This document shows, piece by piece, positions 1 to 9,198 of a stretch of DNA of 64,000 nucleotides. A model generated the notes under the pieces. That model was not told where the DNA came from and did no database searches. It was given only the letters and a program-made list of their open reading frames with translations. Made by a program: the position numbers and the translations under genes. The first letter of the stretch is position 1; each line of letters begins with the position of its first letter. The DNA comes from CAXMQZ01 sp963707075 (GTDB lineage Bacteria; Acidobacteriota; Thermoanaerobaculia; Multivoradales; JAHEKO01), in NCBI GenBank assembly GCA_963707075.1, contig CAVPOX010000004.1, forward strand, positions 1-64,000. The letters are read 5' to 3'.

Positions 1-1110
1 AATCGGATTCGCGACTACATGCTGAGCAGCTATGTGCAGCTCGGAGCCGGCTATGCGCTGTCGCAGAAGGCGACTGCGGTGGTCGATGAGGCCCATGCTC
101 TGGTTCGCCTGTTGATGGGAGGGGAGGAGGGCGAAGTCATCCTGGGACCGTCGTGTTCGGCTCTGCTGCAGATGCTCGCCGATGCCTATGGCAGAGTCCT
201 GAAACCAGGCAGCGAAATTGTCGTCGCCCAGACCGGCCATGAGGCCAACGTCGGACCCTGGGTGCGGCTCGAGCGACTGGGGATGAAGATCCGTTGGTGG
301 GAGATGGATGCCGAGACGTGCCATTGCTCGCTCGAGGACCTCGACCAGTTGCTGACCGACAAGACCGCCCTGGTCGCCTTCCCCCACGTTTCCAACCTTC
401 TCGGCGAGATCGTGGACGTGGGTGCGATCACGGCGTTGGCCCACCAGGCCGGAGCCAGGGTCGTGGTTGATGGCGTGGCCTACGCACCTCACCGGGCGAT
501 CGATGTCGAAGCCTGGGGGGTCGACTGGTACGCCTACTCCACCTACAAGGTCTACGGCCCCCACATGGGAGCGCTGTGGGGCACTGCTCGAGCGATCGAC
601 GAACTGACCGGGCCCAACCACTTCTTCATCAAGGACGTGCCCTATCAGTTCGAGCTCGGCGGGGCCTGCCACGAGGGCTGTGCCGGCATTCTGGGGCTTG
701 CCGACTATCTCAAGACCGTGGTGAATGCGAAATCGGATGACACGGTGAGTCGGGAGATGGTCGAGCAAGCCTTCGAGGTCATGACCGCTTGTGAGCAGCC
801 GCTGATCTCCCAGCTGATCGACTACCTGCAATCGCGCAGCGATGTCCGCATCATCGGCCCGGTCCACAACGGCGCGGACCGGGTGGGCACCATCAGCTTC
901 GTGCACTCGACAAAGAGCTCGCAGGAGATCACCGAGGTCGTCGATCGGTCGGAGATCGCCATCCGCCACGGGCATATGTACGCCTACCGCCTCTGCGAGC
1001 GCCTGGGTCTGGATCCCGCCGACGGGGTAGTCCGCATCAGCCTGTTGCACTACAACACCCCGGAGGAGATCGATCGGCTGATCGAGGTGCTGCACGAGGC
1101 CCTCGGATAG
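1..1110 (+). CDS. Class V aminotransferase / cysteine desulfurase-like protein, 5' end missing
   Basis: This is a PLP-dependent fold-type I enzyme of the cysteine desulfurase/selenocysteine lyase-like class V family. The reading frame is open from base 1 with no stop, and the first Met (base 19) falls inside conserved N-terminal sequence, so the true start lies before the window. Visible hallmarks, numbered from that Met, are the GPSCSALL segment near 43-50, QTGHEAN with His74 that would stack on PLP, VVVDGVAYAPH with Asp151 that would bind the pyridine nitrogen, and YSTYKVYGPHMG with Lys177, the predicted Schiff-base lysine. I see no obvious catalytic-loop Cys, so sulfur transfer cannot be claimed; it could act on another amino acid. 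The stop lies 9 bases before the cyclophilin gene, so the two are probably cotranscribed. Confidence 0.85.
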   Translation, partial: NRIRDYMLSSYVQLGAGYALSQKATAVVDEAHALVRLLMGGEEGEVILGPSCSALLQMLADAYGRVLKPGSEIVVAQTGHEANVGPWVRLERLGMKIRWWEMDAETCHCSLEDLDQLLTDKTALVAFPHVSNLLGEIVDVGAITALAHQAGARVVVDGVAYAPHRAIDVEAWGVDWYAYSTYKVYGPHMGALWGTARAIDELTGPNHFFIKDVPYQFELGGACHEGCAGILGLADYLKTVVNAKSDDTVSREMVEQAFEVMTACEQPLISQLIDYLQSRSDVRIIGPVHNGADRVGTISFVHSTKSSQEITEVVDRSEIAIRHGHMYAYRLCERLGLDPADGVVRISLLHYNTPEEIDRLIEVLHEALG

Positions 1111-1119
1111 ACTAGCGGC

Positions 1120-2043
1120 ATGAAATCACAGCGCTTTCTCGCCGTTGCAGCCCTGTCGCTGCTGCTCCCGATCTCTGTCCTTGCCGAGGCGACCGAGTCG
1201 ACATCGCCACCGACCATGGGCGAAGTCCTGGAGGCCTCGCAGCTTTCCGACTGGATGCCGCTGGATCAGGCCAACACGCTCTACATGCAACTGCCTGGCG
1301 GTCAGGTGGTGATCCGCCTGGCGCCCGAGTTTGCTCCCAATCACGTGGCCAACATCAAGGCACTGGTCAAGGAGGGCTACTTCGATGGTCTGTTTGTGGT
1401 GCGCTCACAGGAGAACTATGTGGCGCAGTGGGGCGACCCGGCAGAGGAGGAGGCAGATCAGAAGCCGATGAAGGAGGGCAAGCGGTCGTTGGCTGCCGAG
1501 TTCGACCGGCCGATTAGTGACGAGCTTGCGGTGACGCTTCTGCCGGATGGTGACGTTTACGCGCCCCAGGTTGGTTTTGCCGCCAGCTTTCCGGTAGCTC
1601 TCGATCCAGACAAGGGCCGCATGTGGCTGGCCCACTGCTACAGCATGCTTGGCGCCGGTCGAGGCGACACATCCGACTCGGGTAGCGGTGCCGAGCTCTA
1701 TGTGGTCACCGGCCATTCACCGCGCCATCTCGACCTCAATGTCACGCTCGCAGGTCGCGTGATTCAAGGCATGGAGGTGTTGACGACACTTCCCAGAGGA
1801 ACCGGCGGACTGGGCTTCTACGAAGACCCCAAGGAGTTCGTACCGATCGAATCAATCCGCCTGGGCTCCGATATGCCGGAGAACGAGCGCGCCGATCTGG
1901 AGATCCTGCGCACCGACACCCCGACCTTCGAAGCCCTGATCGAATCCCGCCGCAACCGCCACGAGTCGTGGTTCCTGAATCCGACGGGGCACATATCGCT
2001 CTGTAACGTGCCGATCCCGGTGCGACCAGTTCCATCCTCGTAA
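1120..2043 (+). CDS. Exported cyclophilin-type peptidyl-prolyl cis-trans isomerase
   Basis: A 307-residue protein with a Sec signal peptide (residues 1-22, hydrophobic core LAVAALSLLLPISVLA). Residues about 45-235 form a cyclophilin-like domain with the typical pattern VVIRLAPEFAPNHVANI followed by GYFDGLFVVRSQENYVAQWGDP. The family interconverts prolyl peptide bonds, here presumably in the periplasm. It is longer than a minimal bacterial cyclophilin (about 165-190 residues), with an acidic insertion around residues 105-125 and a C-terminal extension of about 70 residues. The start has no clear Shine-Dalgarno sequence and sits 9 bases after the preceding stop, consistent with translational coupling. 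Some canonical active-site residues are hard to assign, so activity is inferred. Confidence 0.82.
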   Translation: MKSQRFLAVAALSLLLPISVLAEATESTSPPTMGEVLEASQLSDWMPLDQANTLYMQLPGGQVVIRLAPEFAPNHVANIKALVKEGYFDGLFVVRSQENYVAQWGDPAEEEADQKPMKEGKRSLAAEFDRPISDELAVTLLPDGDVYAPQVGFAASFPVALDPDKGRMWLAHCYSMLGAGRGDTSDSGSGAELYVVTGHSPRHLDLNVTLAGRVIQGMEVLTTLPRGTGGLGFYEDPKEFVPIESIRLGSDMPENERADLEILRTDTPTFEALIESRRNRHESWFLNPTGHISLCNVPIPVRPVPSS

Positions 2044-2054
2044 CGCACGAGGGA

Positions 2055-2084
2055 CCCTGGCGGCCTCGCAGGCGCCCGCCAGGG
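2055..2084 (+). terminator. GC-rich hairpin downstream of the cyclophilin gene
   Basis: A perfect 9-bp stem, CCCTGGCGG pairing with CCGCCAGGG, encloses a 12-base loop in the gap between the cyclophilin and kinase genes. There is no T tract, so it may be a weak terminator or an mRNA-stabilising stem rather than a canonical intrinsic terminator. Confidence 0.4.
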
Positions 2085-2146
2085 ACGCCCCTACATCCCG
2101 TAGGTCATTGCACGCGGTCTGATGCGCTACAATGCGCCCCACATTC

Positions 2147-4822
2147 ATGACACTGAAATCTGGAAGCCGTCTCGGGCATTTCGAGATCGTCGAACCCCTC
2201 GGAGCCGGGGGGATGGGTGAGGTCTATCGAGCTCAGGACACGCGGCTCGATCGTACGGTAGCGATCAAGGTCCTGCCGCAGCACCTGTCGGAGAGCCCGG
2301 AGCTCAAGCAGCGCCTCGAGCGGGAAGCCAAGGCGATCTCCAGCCTGCAGCATCCGAATATCTGCACTCTGCACGACATCGGCTCAGAGGACGGTGTCGA
2401 TTTCCTGGTCATGGAGCATCTGGAGGGCGAGACCCTGGCGCACCGTCTCGAGCGAGGTCCACTGCCGCTCGACGAGCTGCTGACCGTCGGCACGACCATC
2501 GCCGATGCTCTGGACAAAGCCCATCGCCAGGGTCTGGTCCACAGAGATCTCAAACCCGGCAACATCATGCTCACCAAGACGGGGGCCAAGCTCCTGGACT
2601 TCGGCCTGGCCAAGGGCACGCCCCTGGCCTCCGACCCCACGGCCCTGACGCAGTCACCCACCATGAGCCCCCTGACAGAAGCCGGGACCCTGGTGGGGAC
2701 TTTCCAGTACATGGCGCCCGAGCAGTTGGAAGGTGAGGAGGCCGACGCCCGAAGCGACATCTTTGCCTTCGGGGCGGTGCTCTATGAAATGGCCACCGGA
2801 AAGAGGGCCTTCGAAGGCAAGACGCAGGCAAGCCTGATTGCCGCCGTCCTGGACCGCGAGCCGGTTCCGATCGGACAAGTCCAGCCCATGTCGCCTCCGG
2901 CCCTCGACCGCATCATCCAGACCTGTCTGGCCAAGGACCCCGACGATCGCTTCCAGAACGCGCACGACGTCGGACTGCAACTCGAGTGGGTGCGCGACGC
3001 GGGGTCGCAGGCGGGGATTCCGGTGCCGGTGGCCAAGCGGCGAAGGTCGCGGGAGAAGCTGGCGTGGGCTGTGGCGGCGCTCTGTGCGCTGGCAGCAATC
3101 GTTTTCGGTGCGATGCAGCTGCGTCAGACGAGTCCCCAGCCACAAGTCCTCAGAGCCGAGATCGCACCAGCCAAGGACAGCGTCTTCAGTTTGAGCCCCT
3201 CTTCGCCGGGCCCCGTCGTGGTCTCACCTGATGGCAGGAGCCTGGCCTGGGCTGCGGTCGGGATCGACGGCAACACGACGTTGTGGGTGAGGGACCTGGG
3301 TGAGACGACCTCTCGAGAGATCGAAGGCAGTGAGGATGTGAGTTATCCGTTCTGGTCACCGGATAGCAAGTCGATCGGATACTTCGCTGACGGCAAGATC
3401 AAGAAGGTGCTGGCAACAGGCGGGCCCTCCATCACAATCGGCGAAGCGGCGATACCGAAGGGTGGAACATGGAATCAAGACGGGACCATCCTGTATGCGC
3501 CGGTTCACAACGGCGGAATCCTGAAGATCAACGAGGAAGGCGGGCCGCCAACGCCGGTCACCGAGCTCGACCCGTCGAGAGAAGAGAACAGCCACCGACA
3601 TCCGAGATTCCTGCCCGATGGCACGCACTTCGTCTACTTCACCCGGGTCGGTGCCATGGGTACCGCGGTGGAGGGAAGCGGTATCTGGCTTGGATCCCTG
3701 GATGGAGGGGAGCCCCAACGCCTGACCCATGCTTCTTCGCAGGCCGAGTACGCTTCGGGTCACCTGCTCTTCGCCCGTGGAGACGCCTTGCTGGCGCAGC
3801 CGTTCGATGCCAACCGTCTGGAGCTGACGGGCGATCCGCAGACCCTGGTCGAAGGCGTCGTGGCGATGTCAGGCGCTGCCATCGCGGCCTTTTCTGTCTC
3901 ACAGCAAGGATTGCTTGCCTATCAGGTGGGCGGTGGTGACCTGATGACCGAATTGGCGTGGTTCAATCGCGACGGCGCCCGCACCGAGGCGCTAGGCGAG
4001 CCGGCGTACCAGGGCTCGCCCATGATCTCGCCCGATCAGACCCGAGCCGCCGTCACCGTGTCAGACAGCCAGACGGGTGCTGGCGACATCTGGATCTACG
4101 ATCTCGAAAGAGGCGTTCGCAGCCGATTCACCTTCGACCCCTCAGAGGACATCTTCGGGGTCTGGTCTCCGGACGGAAAACAGATCTACTGGGCATCGAC
4201 TCGGGTCGCCGACTACGACATCTTTGTCAAGAACGTCGATGGCGCGGATTCAGACAGGGAAGTTCTGGTAGGGGAGGTTGTGCAAATCCCGTCGAGCATC
4301 TCTCCAGATGGGCGCTACCTGGTCTACTGGCGGGGCATGGGTGGTGGCCAGTCTGATTCGGATCTTCGCATTCTCGATCTGGTAGAGGGTGGCGAGCCCG
4401 TCGATCTGTTGGCCAGCGAGTTCGAGGAGCCGTTTGCGACGGTCTCTCCTGACGGTCGCTGGTTTGCGTACACCTCGGACGAATCCGGCCGATCCGAGGT
4501 CTATGTCAGCTCGTTCCCCGAACCGGGGCGCAAGTGGCAGATCTCGGCTGAGGGCGGTGCTCAGCCACGATGGCGGGGAGACGGGCGCGAGCTCTTCTTC
4601 CTGACTCCAACGGCCAAGATGATGGTCGCCGAGGTGGACCCATCGGGTGCTGGATTCCAGGTCGGAGAGGTGAAGGAGCTCTTCGACGCACCGCGGATGC
4701 CCCTGGGCGGTGCCGACTACGACGTCACCGCCGATGGCCAGCGATTTCTGATGAACACCGTCGGCGACAGCGCCTTCCAGCCCATCACCCTGGTCGTCAA
4801 TTGGACGGCAGAGCTAGAGTAG
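2147..4822 (+). CDS. Ser/Thr protein kinase with C-terminal TolB/WD40-like beta-propeller (kinase 1)
   Basis: An 891-residue transmembrane Hanks-type kinase. From the Met at 2147 the cytoplasmic kinase domain spans about residues 10-275: glycine loop GAGGMGEVY, ATP Lys41 (VAIKVL), catalytic loop HRDLKPGN with Asp134, DFG at 151, and APE in the activation segment. A basic stretch (KRRRSREK) leads to one membrane helix at about 305-325. The remaining ~550 residues carry repeated SPDG/SPDSK motifs typical of TolB/PD40 propeller blades and would lie outside the cytoplasm. An upstream in-frame Met at 2132 is possible, but MTLKSGSRLGHFEI matches how these kinases usually begin. Likely role: phosphosignalling driven by an extracytoplasmic sensor. 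Ligand and substrates are unknown. Confidence 0.9.
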   Translation: MTLKSGSRLGHFEIVEPLGAGGMGEVYRAQDTRLDRTVAIKVLPQHLSESPELKQRLEREAKAISSLQHPNICTLHDIGSEDGVDFLVMEHLEGETLAHRLERGPLPLDELLTVGTTIADALDKAHRQGLVHRDLKPGNIMLTKTGAKLLDFGLAKGTPLASDPTALTQSPTMSPLTEAGTLVGTFQYMAPEQLEGEEADARSDIFAFGAVLYEMATGKRAFEGKTQASLIAAVLDREPVPIGQVQPMSPPALDRIIQTCLAKDPDDRFQNAHDVGLQLEWVRDAGSQAGIPVPVAKRRRSREKLAWAVAALCALAAIVFGAMQLRQTSPQPQVLRAEIAPAKDSVFSLSPSSPGPVVVSPDGRSLAWAAVGIDGNTTLWVRDLGETTSREIEGSEDVSYPFWSPDSKSIGYFADGKIKKVLATGGPSITIGEAAIPKGGTWNQDGTILYAPVHNGGILKINEEGGPPTPVTELDPSREENSHRHPRFLPDGTHFVYFTRVGAMGTAVEGSGIWLGSLDGGEPQRLTHASSQAEYASGHLLFARGDALLAQPFDANRLELTGDPQTLVEGVVAMSGAAIAAFSVSQQGLLAYQVGGGDLMTELAWFNRDGARTEALGEPAYQGSPMISPDQTRAAVTVSDSQTGAGDIWIYDLERGVRSRFTFDPSEDIFGVWSPDGKQIYWASTRVADYDIFVKNVDGADSDREVLVGEVVQIPSSISPDGRYLVYWRGMGGGQSDSDLRILDLVEGGEPVDLLASEFEEPFATVSPDGRWFAYTSDESGRSEVYVSSFPEPGRKWQISAEGGAQPRWRGDGRELFFLTPTAKMMVAEVDPSGAGFQVGEVKELFDAPRMPLGGADYDVTADGQRFLMNTVGDSAFQPITLVVNWTAELE

Positions 4823-4844
4823 AGGCGCCTCGTGTGGGCGCCCA

Positions 4845-4863
4845 GGAGGGGACAAGCCCCTCC
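4845..4863 (+). terminator. Hairpin after kinase 1
   Basis: GGAGGGG and CCCCTCC form a perfect 7-bp stem with a 5-base loop (acaag), 20-odd bases after the kinase stop and before the next forward gene. There is no T run, so termination activity is uncertain. Confidence 0.35.
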
Positions 4864-4896
4864 CCTCCATATGGTGGCCAAGACGAATAGGGGTAG

Positions 4897-6516
4897 ATGA
4901 TGATCTCGAAAAGAGTGTGGTGCGCTGCAATTGGTGTGGTCTCGGTCTGGGCGATCAACTCGTGGCCTTCGGCTGCGGCAACGGTGCCCTCCGGTGAAGG
5001 CTGGAAGGAGCTCGAGAGCGAGAACTTCATCGTCTTCAGCAATCTGGACGACGCCGCGACGCAGGAGATCGGCCTCGATCTCGAACGCCTGCGAGCCGTC
5101 CTCGAAGAGATCTTCCCTAACGCTGAGTTCGAGTCACCACTCGATACCCTGATCTATGTCTTTCGCGATCGGGACTCATTCGAGCCCTACGCGCTTCCCG
5201 GGGGGCAGTCGGGGTATTTCGCGCCCCACAAACACGCCAACTTCGCCGCGGTGGTCGGTAGTAACCCCAGTGAGACCTTGCCGGTTGTCTACCGCCAGTA
5301 TCTGCACGACGTGATCAACAACAATGTGCCGCAGGTGCCGCTGTGGTTCAAGCACGGTCTAGCCGAGATCTTCAGCACCTTCCAGGCAGATGATGCGATG
5401 GCGCAGGTGGCGCTCGCGCCGGCGAGTGCCGATGGTCTCGGCTTGGCCGGGGCAGGTCGCATGCCGGTTGCGGAGTTGTTGGCGGTGGAAAAACTGCCCA
5501 CCGACGGCGCGGGGATGGCCGCGTTCGTGCAGGGTTCCTGGGCGTTGATTCACTATCTTCTGGTCGACGATGAAGCGCGCTTCGCCGCCACGCGAAGATT
5601 CGTCGGTGAGCTGGATGCGGATCCAACCTCCTCGATCACGATCGTCGAGGCTTTGGGAGTGGAGGCTGAGGCTCTGGAGGCGAGTGTCGCGGCGTACCTG
5701 GAGCAGGAGCCCATTCCGCATCGGGAGGTGGCGGTGCCGACCAGCGTGCCCAAGTCGGTTTCGCTCGAGCCGATGTCGCGGGAGCTCACGCTGTTTCACC
5801 TCGGCGATTTGCTGATTCACGCCAACCCGGATCGCCGCGCCGAGGCGGAGGCCTATTTTCGAGCTTCGCTCGCCGAGGCACCGGACTTTGCCCCGTCTGT
5901 CGCCGGCCTGGGGTTGGTCGCCGAGCAGGCCGGCGATTTGACGACTGCCGAGAACTACTATGCGCAGGCGCTCGCAGAGTATCCGGACGCCTTCCGCTTG
6001 CAAGTCCTGTATGGCGAGGTCGAGCTGGGGCTACTGGGTAAGCGGCGCCCGCAAACGCCGGAGGAACAGCAGCGACTCGACCAGTCGATCGCTGCCTTCA
6101 GGAAGAGTGTCGAGCTGCGGCCCGGCTACGGTGAGGGCTGGGCACTGCTGGGCTACGCCTACAACCTCGAGGCCAAGCCATCGCCCGACGCGGTTGCAAC
6201 CCTGGAAAAAGCCTACGAGATGCTCCCCGGTCGTGGCGATGTCGCCTACAACCTGCTGCTCGGCTATGCGCGGGCCGGCATGCGTCAGGAAGCCATGGAC
6301 CTGGTGGAGACCGCCGAAGCCCGCGGTGTCTCCGAGGAACAGCTCGCTCCGGCGAAGCAGACACTGCTGCAACTCGACTTCCAGTATGCGGTCGCCTTGG
6401 CAAGGGAACAGAAATTCGACCAGGCCGCGCCGTTGCTGGAAAAGGTCGTGGCCGAATCCACCAACGACGCCATGAAACAGCAGGCATCCGACCTGCTCAA
6501 ACAGATTAGACCCTAG
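4897..6516 (+). CDS. Exported TPR protein with degenerate DUF1570-type peptidase domain
   Basis: A 539-residue exported protein with a signal peptide (about residues 1-28, ending SAAA). Residues about 30-260 resemble the MA-clan peptidase-like region often annotated DUF1570: ENFIVFSNLDD, then VYRQYLHDVI and PLWFKHGLAEIF. Active relatives usually carry HExxH followed by a WLNEGLAEY-type helix. Here the HE pair reads RQ, so the zinc site looks lost and the protein is probably non-catalytic. The C-terminal half (about 300-535) is built of TPR-like helices (AEAYFRASLAEAPDFAPSVAGLGL, WALLGYAYNLEAKP), suggesting a protein-interaction scaffold. It lies between kinase 1 and a small DUF3303 gene on the same strand, perhaps as one transcript with the latter (17-base gap). 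Confidence 0.75.
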   Translation: MMISKRVWCAAIGVVSVWAINSWPSAAATVPSGEGWKELESENFIVFSNLDDAATQEIGLDLERLRAVLEEIFPNAEFESPLDTLIYVFRDRDSFEPYALPGGQSGYFAPHKHANFAAVVGSNPSETLPVVYRQYLHDVINNNVPQVPLWFKHGLAEIFSTFQADDAMAQVALAPASADGLGLAGAGRMPVAELLAVEKLPTDGAGMAAFVQGSWALIHYLLVDDEARFAATRRFVGELDADPTSSITIVEALGVEAEALEASVAAYLEQEPIPHREVAVPTSVPKSVSLEPMSRELTLFHLGDLLIHANPDRRAEAEAYFRASLAEAPDFAPSVAGLGLVAEQAGDLTTAENYYAQALAEYPDAFRLQVLYGEVELGLLGKRRPQTPEEQQRLDQSIAAFRKSVELRPGYGEGWALLGYAYNLEAKPSPDAVATLEKAYEMLPGRGDVAYNLLLGYARAGMRQEAMDLVETAEARGVSEEQLAPAKQTLLQLDFQYAVALAREQKFDQAAPLLEKVVAESTNDAMKQQASDLLKQIRP

Positions 6517-6533
6517 GAGAAAAGGAGAACGCG

Positions 6534-6863
6534 ATGCTGTGCATGATGTACTGGGAGCTCAATGAGGATATGCCGACCGACGAGAGACTGGGAATCGCCA
6601 GTGCACTCACGGAATCGGGAATGTTTCCGCCCGACGGTGCCAAGGTCGTGGGCTGGTGGGGCACGCCCGACAACTGGGGGATTCTGTTGGTCGAAGCAGA
6701 GAACGCCGAGGCAGCCTTCGATTCACTCAACTTGTGGCGTAACGCGGGTGCCGGATTCTTCACCTTCACCAAGACCGCGCCGGCGATGGAGATCATGGAC
6801 TCGATGGCGCACGGTATCGAGATGTTGGAGAAGATGACCGAAGTCTTCGGCGACTCAGAGTAG
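6534..6863 (+). CDS. DUF3303-family small protein
   Basis: A 109-residue cytoplasmic protein with no signal peptide or membrane segment. The pattern MYWELN...FPPDGAKVVGWWGTPDNWGILLVEAENAEAAFDSL...W fits the DUF3303 ferredoxin-like alpha/beta fold: a P-x-G-x-K strand, a W-H/G turn, then an EA(D/E) helix. Function is unknown. A strong Shine-Dalgarno (AAGGAG) 6 bases before the ATG supports the start. It follows the TPR protein gene by 17 bases and is probably in the same operon. It converges on the sulfotransferase gene. Confidence 0.75.
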   Translation: MLCMMYWELNEDMPTDERLGIASALTESGMFPPDGAKVVGWWGTPDNWGILLVEAENAEAAFDSLNLWRNAGAGFFTFTKTAPAMEIMDSMAHGIEMLEKMTEVFGDSE

Positions 6864-6895
6864 ATCGACCAGCGATAGCTCTGAGTCGACTCCGG

Positions 6896-7693
6896 CTAGC
6901 CATAGCCAAGTCGCTCCATGGTTGGCTCGGCAATCTCCATCACTGTGGCCAGTTCCTCCCGAGTCAGGCCGTCGCGGAAGTTCCCGATGCTGCGACTACT
7001 GATGCGGGTGATCTCGAAACCTGCGGGATCGACTTTCAGCCATCGCGAGATGTCGCCGAGGACGGTCTCGGCTTCACGAACGAGGTCCTCGTATCTGACC
7101 GAGTAGACTCTCTCGCTGTTGCGCTCCATCGCCTCGATGGCTCGGACCCAGCGTCGCGCGACCTTTTCGGCCGTATCGAGCTTGCGGACAAAGAGCGGCA
7201 TCCTGCGCCACTCATTGCGGGCCTTCCGCAGAGTCGAGCTGGTGACATCTCTGCAGTCCCGGTAGATCACCAGGGAGGCGAGCGCGTCGTCGCGCGCCAG
7301 GTCGTCGAGGCAGTAGATGTACTCGGGGTACTTGTCGCCGACGATTGCCGCTCCCGGGAGGAGCTCGTGCAGCACTGACTCGATCTCTTTGGCAGTGATG
7401 GTCTGACCCCGACTGGATCGGATTCCTTCGAGGAATCGCAAAACGAAGCGATTGTTCTCCTTGATGACGGTGCGGTGAGCTCCTTTGCCAGCAAAGGACA
7501 CCGCAAGCGGCCAGTTGCGGACGACGATACCCGCCCAGCGTTTGATGAGTCGCCGCGTGTAGACCGAGCAGGGCTGCCCCAGACTGAGGAAGTTGCCAAA
7601 CTCGCCGGTGATGCGGATTTGGGGATGCGCGTTGCAGAGTTTGGCCACCAGGGTCGTTCCCGATCGCTGGTGCCCGGTGATGACCAGAGCCAT
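6896..7693 (-). CDS. Sulfotransferase family protein
   Basis: A 265-residue predicted PAPS-dependent sulfotransferase. The N-terminal GHQRSGTT loop (residues 7-14) is the 5'-phosphosulfate-binding motif of the Sulfotransfer_1/3 families, following a short beta strand (MALVIT). RDCRDVTSSTLR (about 144-155) fits the 3'-phosphate-binding segment with its Arg and Ser. The length is typical. No signal peptide is seen, so it acts in the cytoplasm, perhaps on a carbohydrate or lipid acceptor, which cannot be named. It is divergent from the propeller gene starting at 7739 (45-base gap). Confidence 0.85.
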   Translation of the reverse strand: MALVITGHQRSGTTLVAKLCNAHPQIRITGEFGNFLSLGQPCSVYTRRLIKRWAGIVVRNWPLAVSFAGKGAHRTVIKENNRFVLRFLEGIRSSRGQTITAKEIESVLHELLPGAAIVGDKYPEYIYCLDDLARDDALASLVIYRDCRDVTSSTLRKARNEWRRMPLFVRKLDTAEKVARRWVRAIEAMERNSERVYSVRYEDLVREAETVLGDISRWLKVDPAGFEITRISSRSIGNFRDGLTREELATVMEIAEPTMERLGYG

Positions 7694-7738
7694 GGTGACT
7701 GTGATTGTAATGCTCCTGAGGACGTATACTCCGACTCG

Positions 7739-9055
7739 ATGTTGCGAGCTTCAGTTGGATGGTTACTGACCATCGCGGTCAGCTGCTGCGGGTCCGCTCT
7801 GCTGGGGCAGGTAGACAGCCCCGGGGCGGACTGGTACCGATTCCTGGGACCCGACCTGAATGCCAGGTCCTCTGAAACCGGTATTCGCACCGACTGGTCC
7901 GACGGCAAGCTTCCGATCGTGTGGCAACGGGAGGTCGGAGATGGCTACAGCATGCCCTCGGTTGCCGATGGCAGGCTCTTCGTTTTTGACCGCCAGAAGG
8001 ACCGGGCGCGCCTGACTTGTCTGGATAGCAGGAGTGGCAAGAAGCTCTGGCAAACCGAGTATCGAACAGACTACAAGGACCACTATGGCTACAGCGGTGG
8101 GCCTCGGGCGTCGCCGGTGGTCGACGGCGACACGGTCTTTGTCTTTGGTGTCGAAGGTCGGTTGCGGGCCCATCGGGTGGCCGATGGCGAGCTGATCTGG
8201 GAGGTCGATACAGCGAGGGAATTCGGTGTTGTCCAGAACTTCTTCGGCGCCGGATCGACGCCGATCGTCGAAGGCGATCTCTTGATCGCGATGGTTGGCG
8301 GCAGCCCGCCCGATCCGCCGTCTCTGTGGAGCGGAGAGCTCGAAGGAGACGGCTCTGCGATCGTCGCCTTCGACAAGCTGACGGGAAGGATCGTCTACCA
8401 GAGTGGCGATGAGCTCGCCAGCTACAGTAGTCCTGTGATCGCCACCATCGCAGATCGTCGTTGGGGCTTTGTCTTCGCGCGCGGCGGGCTGATGGGGTTC
8501 GAACCCTCGACCGGGAAAATCGACTTCCACTTTCCCTGGCGCTCGAAAAAGATCGAAAGCGTCAATGCGGCCTCACCGGTGGTGGTGGGAGACAAAGTCC
8601 TGGTCACTGAAAGCTACGGCGTGGGGAGTGCCCTGCTCCGGGTTCGTCCGGGTGGCTACGATGTGATTCGCCAGGATCCTCCCCGCCGCGGCCAGTCGCT
8701 GGCCTCCCACTGGTCGACACCGATCTACCACGAGGGCTTTCTCTACGGCTGTAGTGGGGAGAAGAGCGGACAGGCAGATCTGCGCTGCGTCGATTTCGAA
8801 ACAGGCGAGGTGAAATGGTCTCAAAGTCTGGGTAGCCGGCTGTCACTCCTGTATGTGGACGGCCATCTCGTGGTGCAGACGGAGCGCGGCGGGCTGGCAC
8901 TGGTGCGGGCCAATCCCGAGAAGGCCGAGTTGGTCACCAAGGCCCAGTTCGGTGAGGTGCTCGGACAACCGACCTGGGGTGCTCCCATCCTCTCCCACGG
9001 TATTCTGTACTTACGTGGTCCCAAGGCGCTCCTGGCGCTCGAGCTCATCCCGTAG
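7739..9055 (+). CDS. Secreted PQQ-like (BamB-type) beta-propeller protein
   Basis: A 438-residue protein with an N-terminal signal peptide (MLRASVGWLLTIAVSCCGSALLGQ). The body is a seven- or eight-bladed pyrroloquinoline-quinone-like propeller, seen in repeated patterns such as VADGRLFVFDRQ, LTCLDSRSGKKLW, VDGDTVFVFGVEGRLRA and ILSHGILYLRGPKALLAL. Members are usually periplasmic and bind proteins or act as sensors; no quinoprotein dehydrogenase active site is evident. The frame is open back to 7475, but that stretch overlaps the opposite-strand sulfotransferase gene and lacks a signal peptide, so the Met at 7739 is preferred. There is no strong Shine-Dalgarno. It is paralogous to the propeller protein encoded at 10763-12061. 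Confidence 0.85.
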   Translation: MLRASVGWLLTIAVSCCGSALLGQVDSPGADWYRFLGPDLNARSSETGIRTDWSDGKLPIVWQREVGDGYSMPSVADGRLFVFDRQKDRARLTCLDSRSGKKLWQTEYRTDYKDHYGYSGGPRASPVVDGDTVFVFGVEGRLRAHRVADGELIWEVDTAREFGVVQNFFGAGSTPIVEGDLLIAMVGGSPPDPPSLWSGELEGDGSAIVAFDKLTGRIVYQSGDELASYSSPVIATIADRRWGFVFARGGLMGFEPSTGKIDFHFPWRSKKIESVNAASPVVVGDKVLVTESYGVGSALLRVRPGGYDVIRQDPPRRGQSLASHWSTPIYHEGFLYGCSGEKSGQADLRCVDFETGEVKWSQSLGSRLSLLYVDGHLVVQTERGGLALVRANPEKAELVTKAQFGEVLGQPTWGAPILSHGILYLRGPKALLALELIP

Positions 9056-9123
9056 ACCTGAAAACGCGAGGCAGGCGCCGGCGGGAGAAAGGACGGGCGC
9101 GGAGGCCCGAGACAATTTGTCGT

Positions 9124-9142
9124 GGCCGGCCCCGTGCCGGCC
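9124..9142 (+). repeat. GGCCGGC palindromic hairpin (copy 1)
   Basis: GGCCGGC, a 5-base loop, then GCCGGCC form a perfect 7-bp stem about 70 bases after the propeller gene. A related stem lies at 41372-41391 and a weaker one (GGCCG/CGGCC) around 9656-9677. All are intergenic, suggesting a dispersed terminator-like repeat. Confidence 0.4.
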
Positions 9143-9198
9143 GTATCTGAAACAATGGCACTCACCATCGACTTGACAGCTCTTTTGGAGACTTCACC

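Noticed and set aside
7475..7738. 88-codon upstream extension of the propeller gene
   Set aside because: It overlaps the opposite-strand sulfotransferase and would bury the signal peptide inside the protein.
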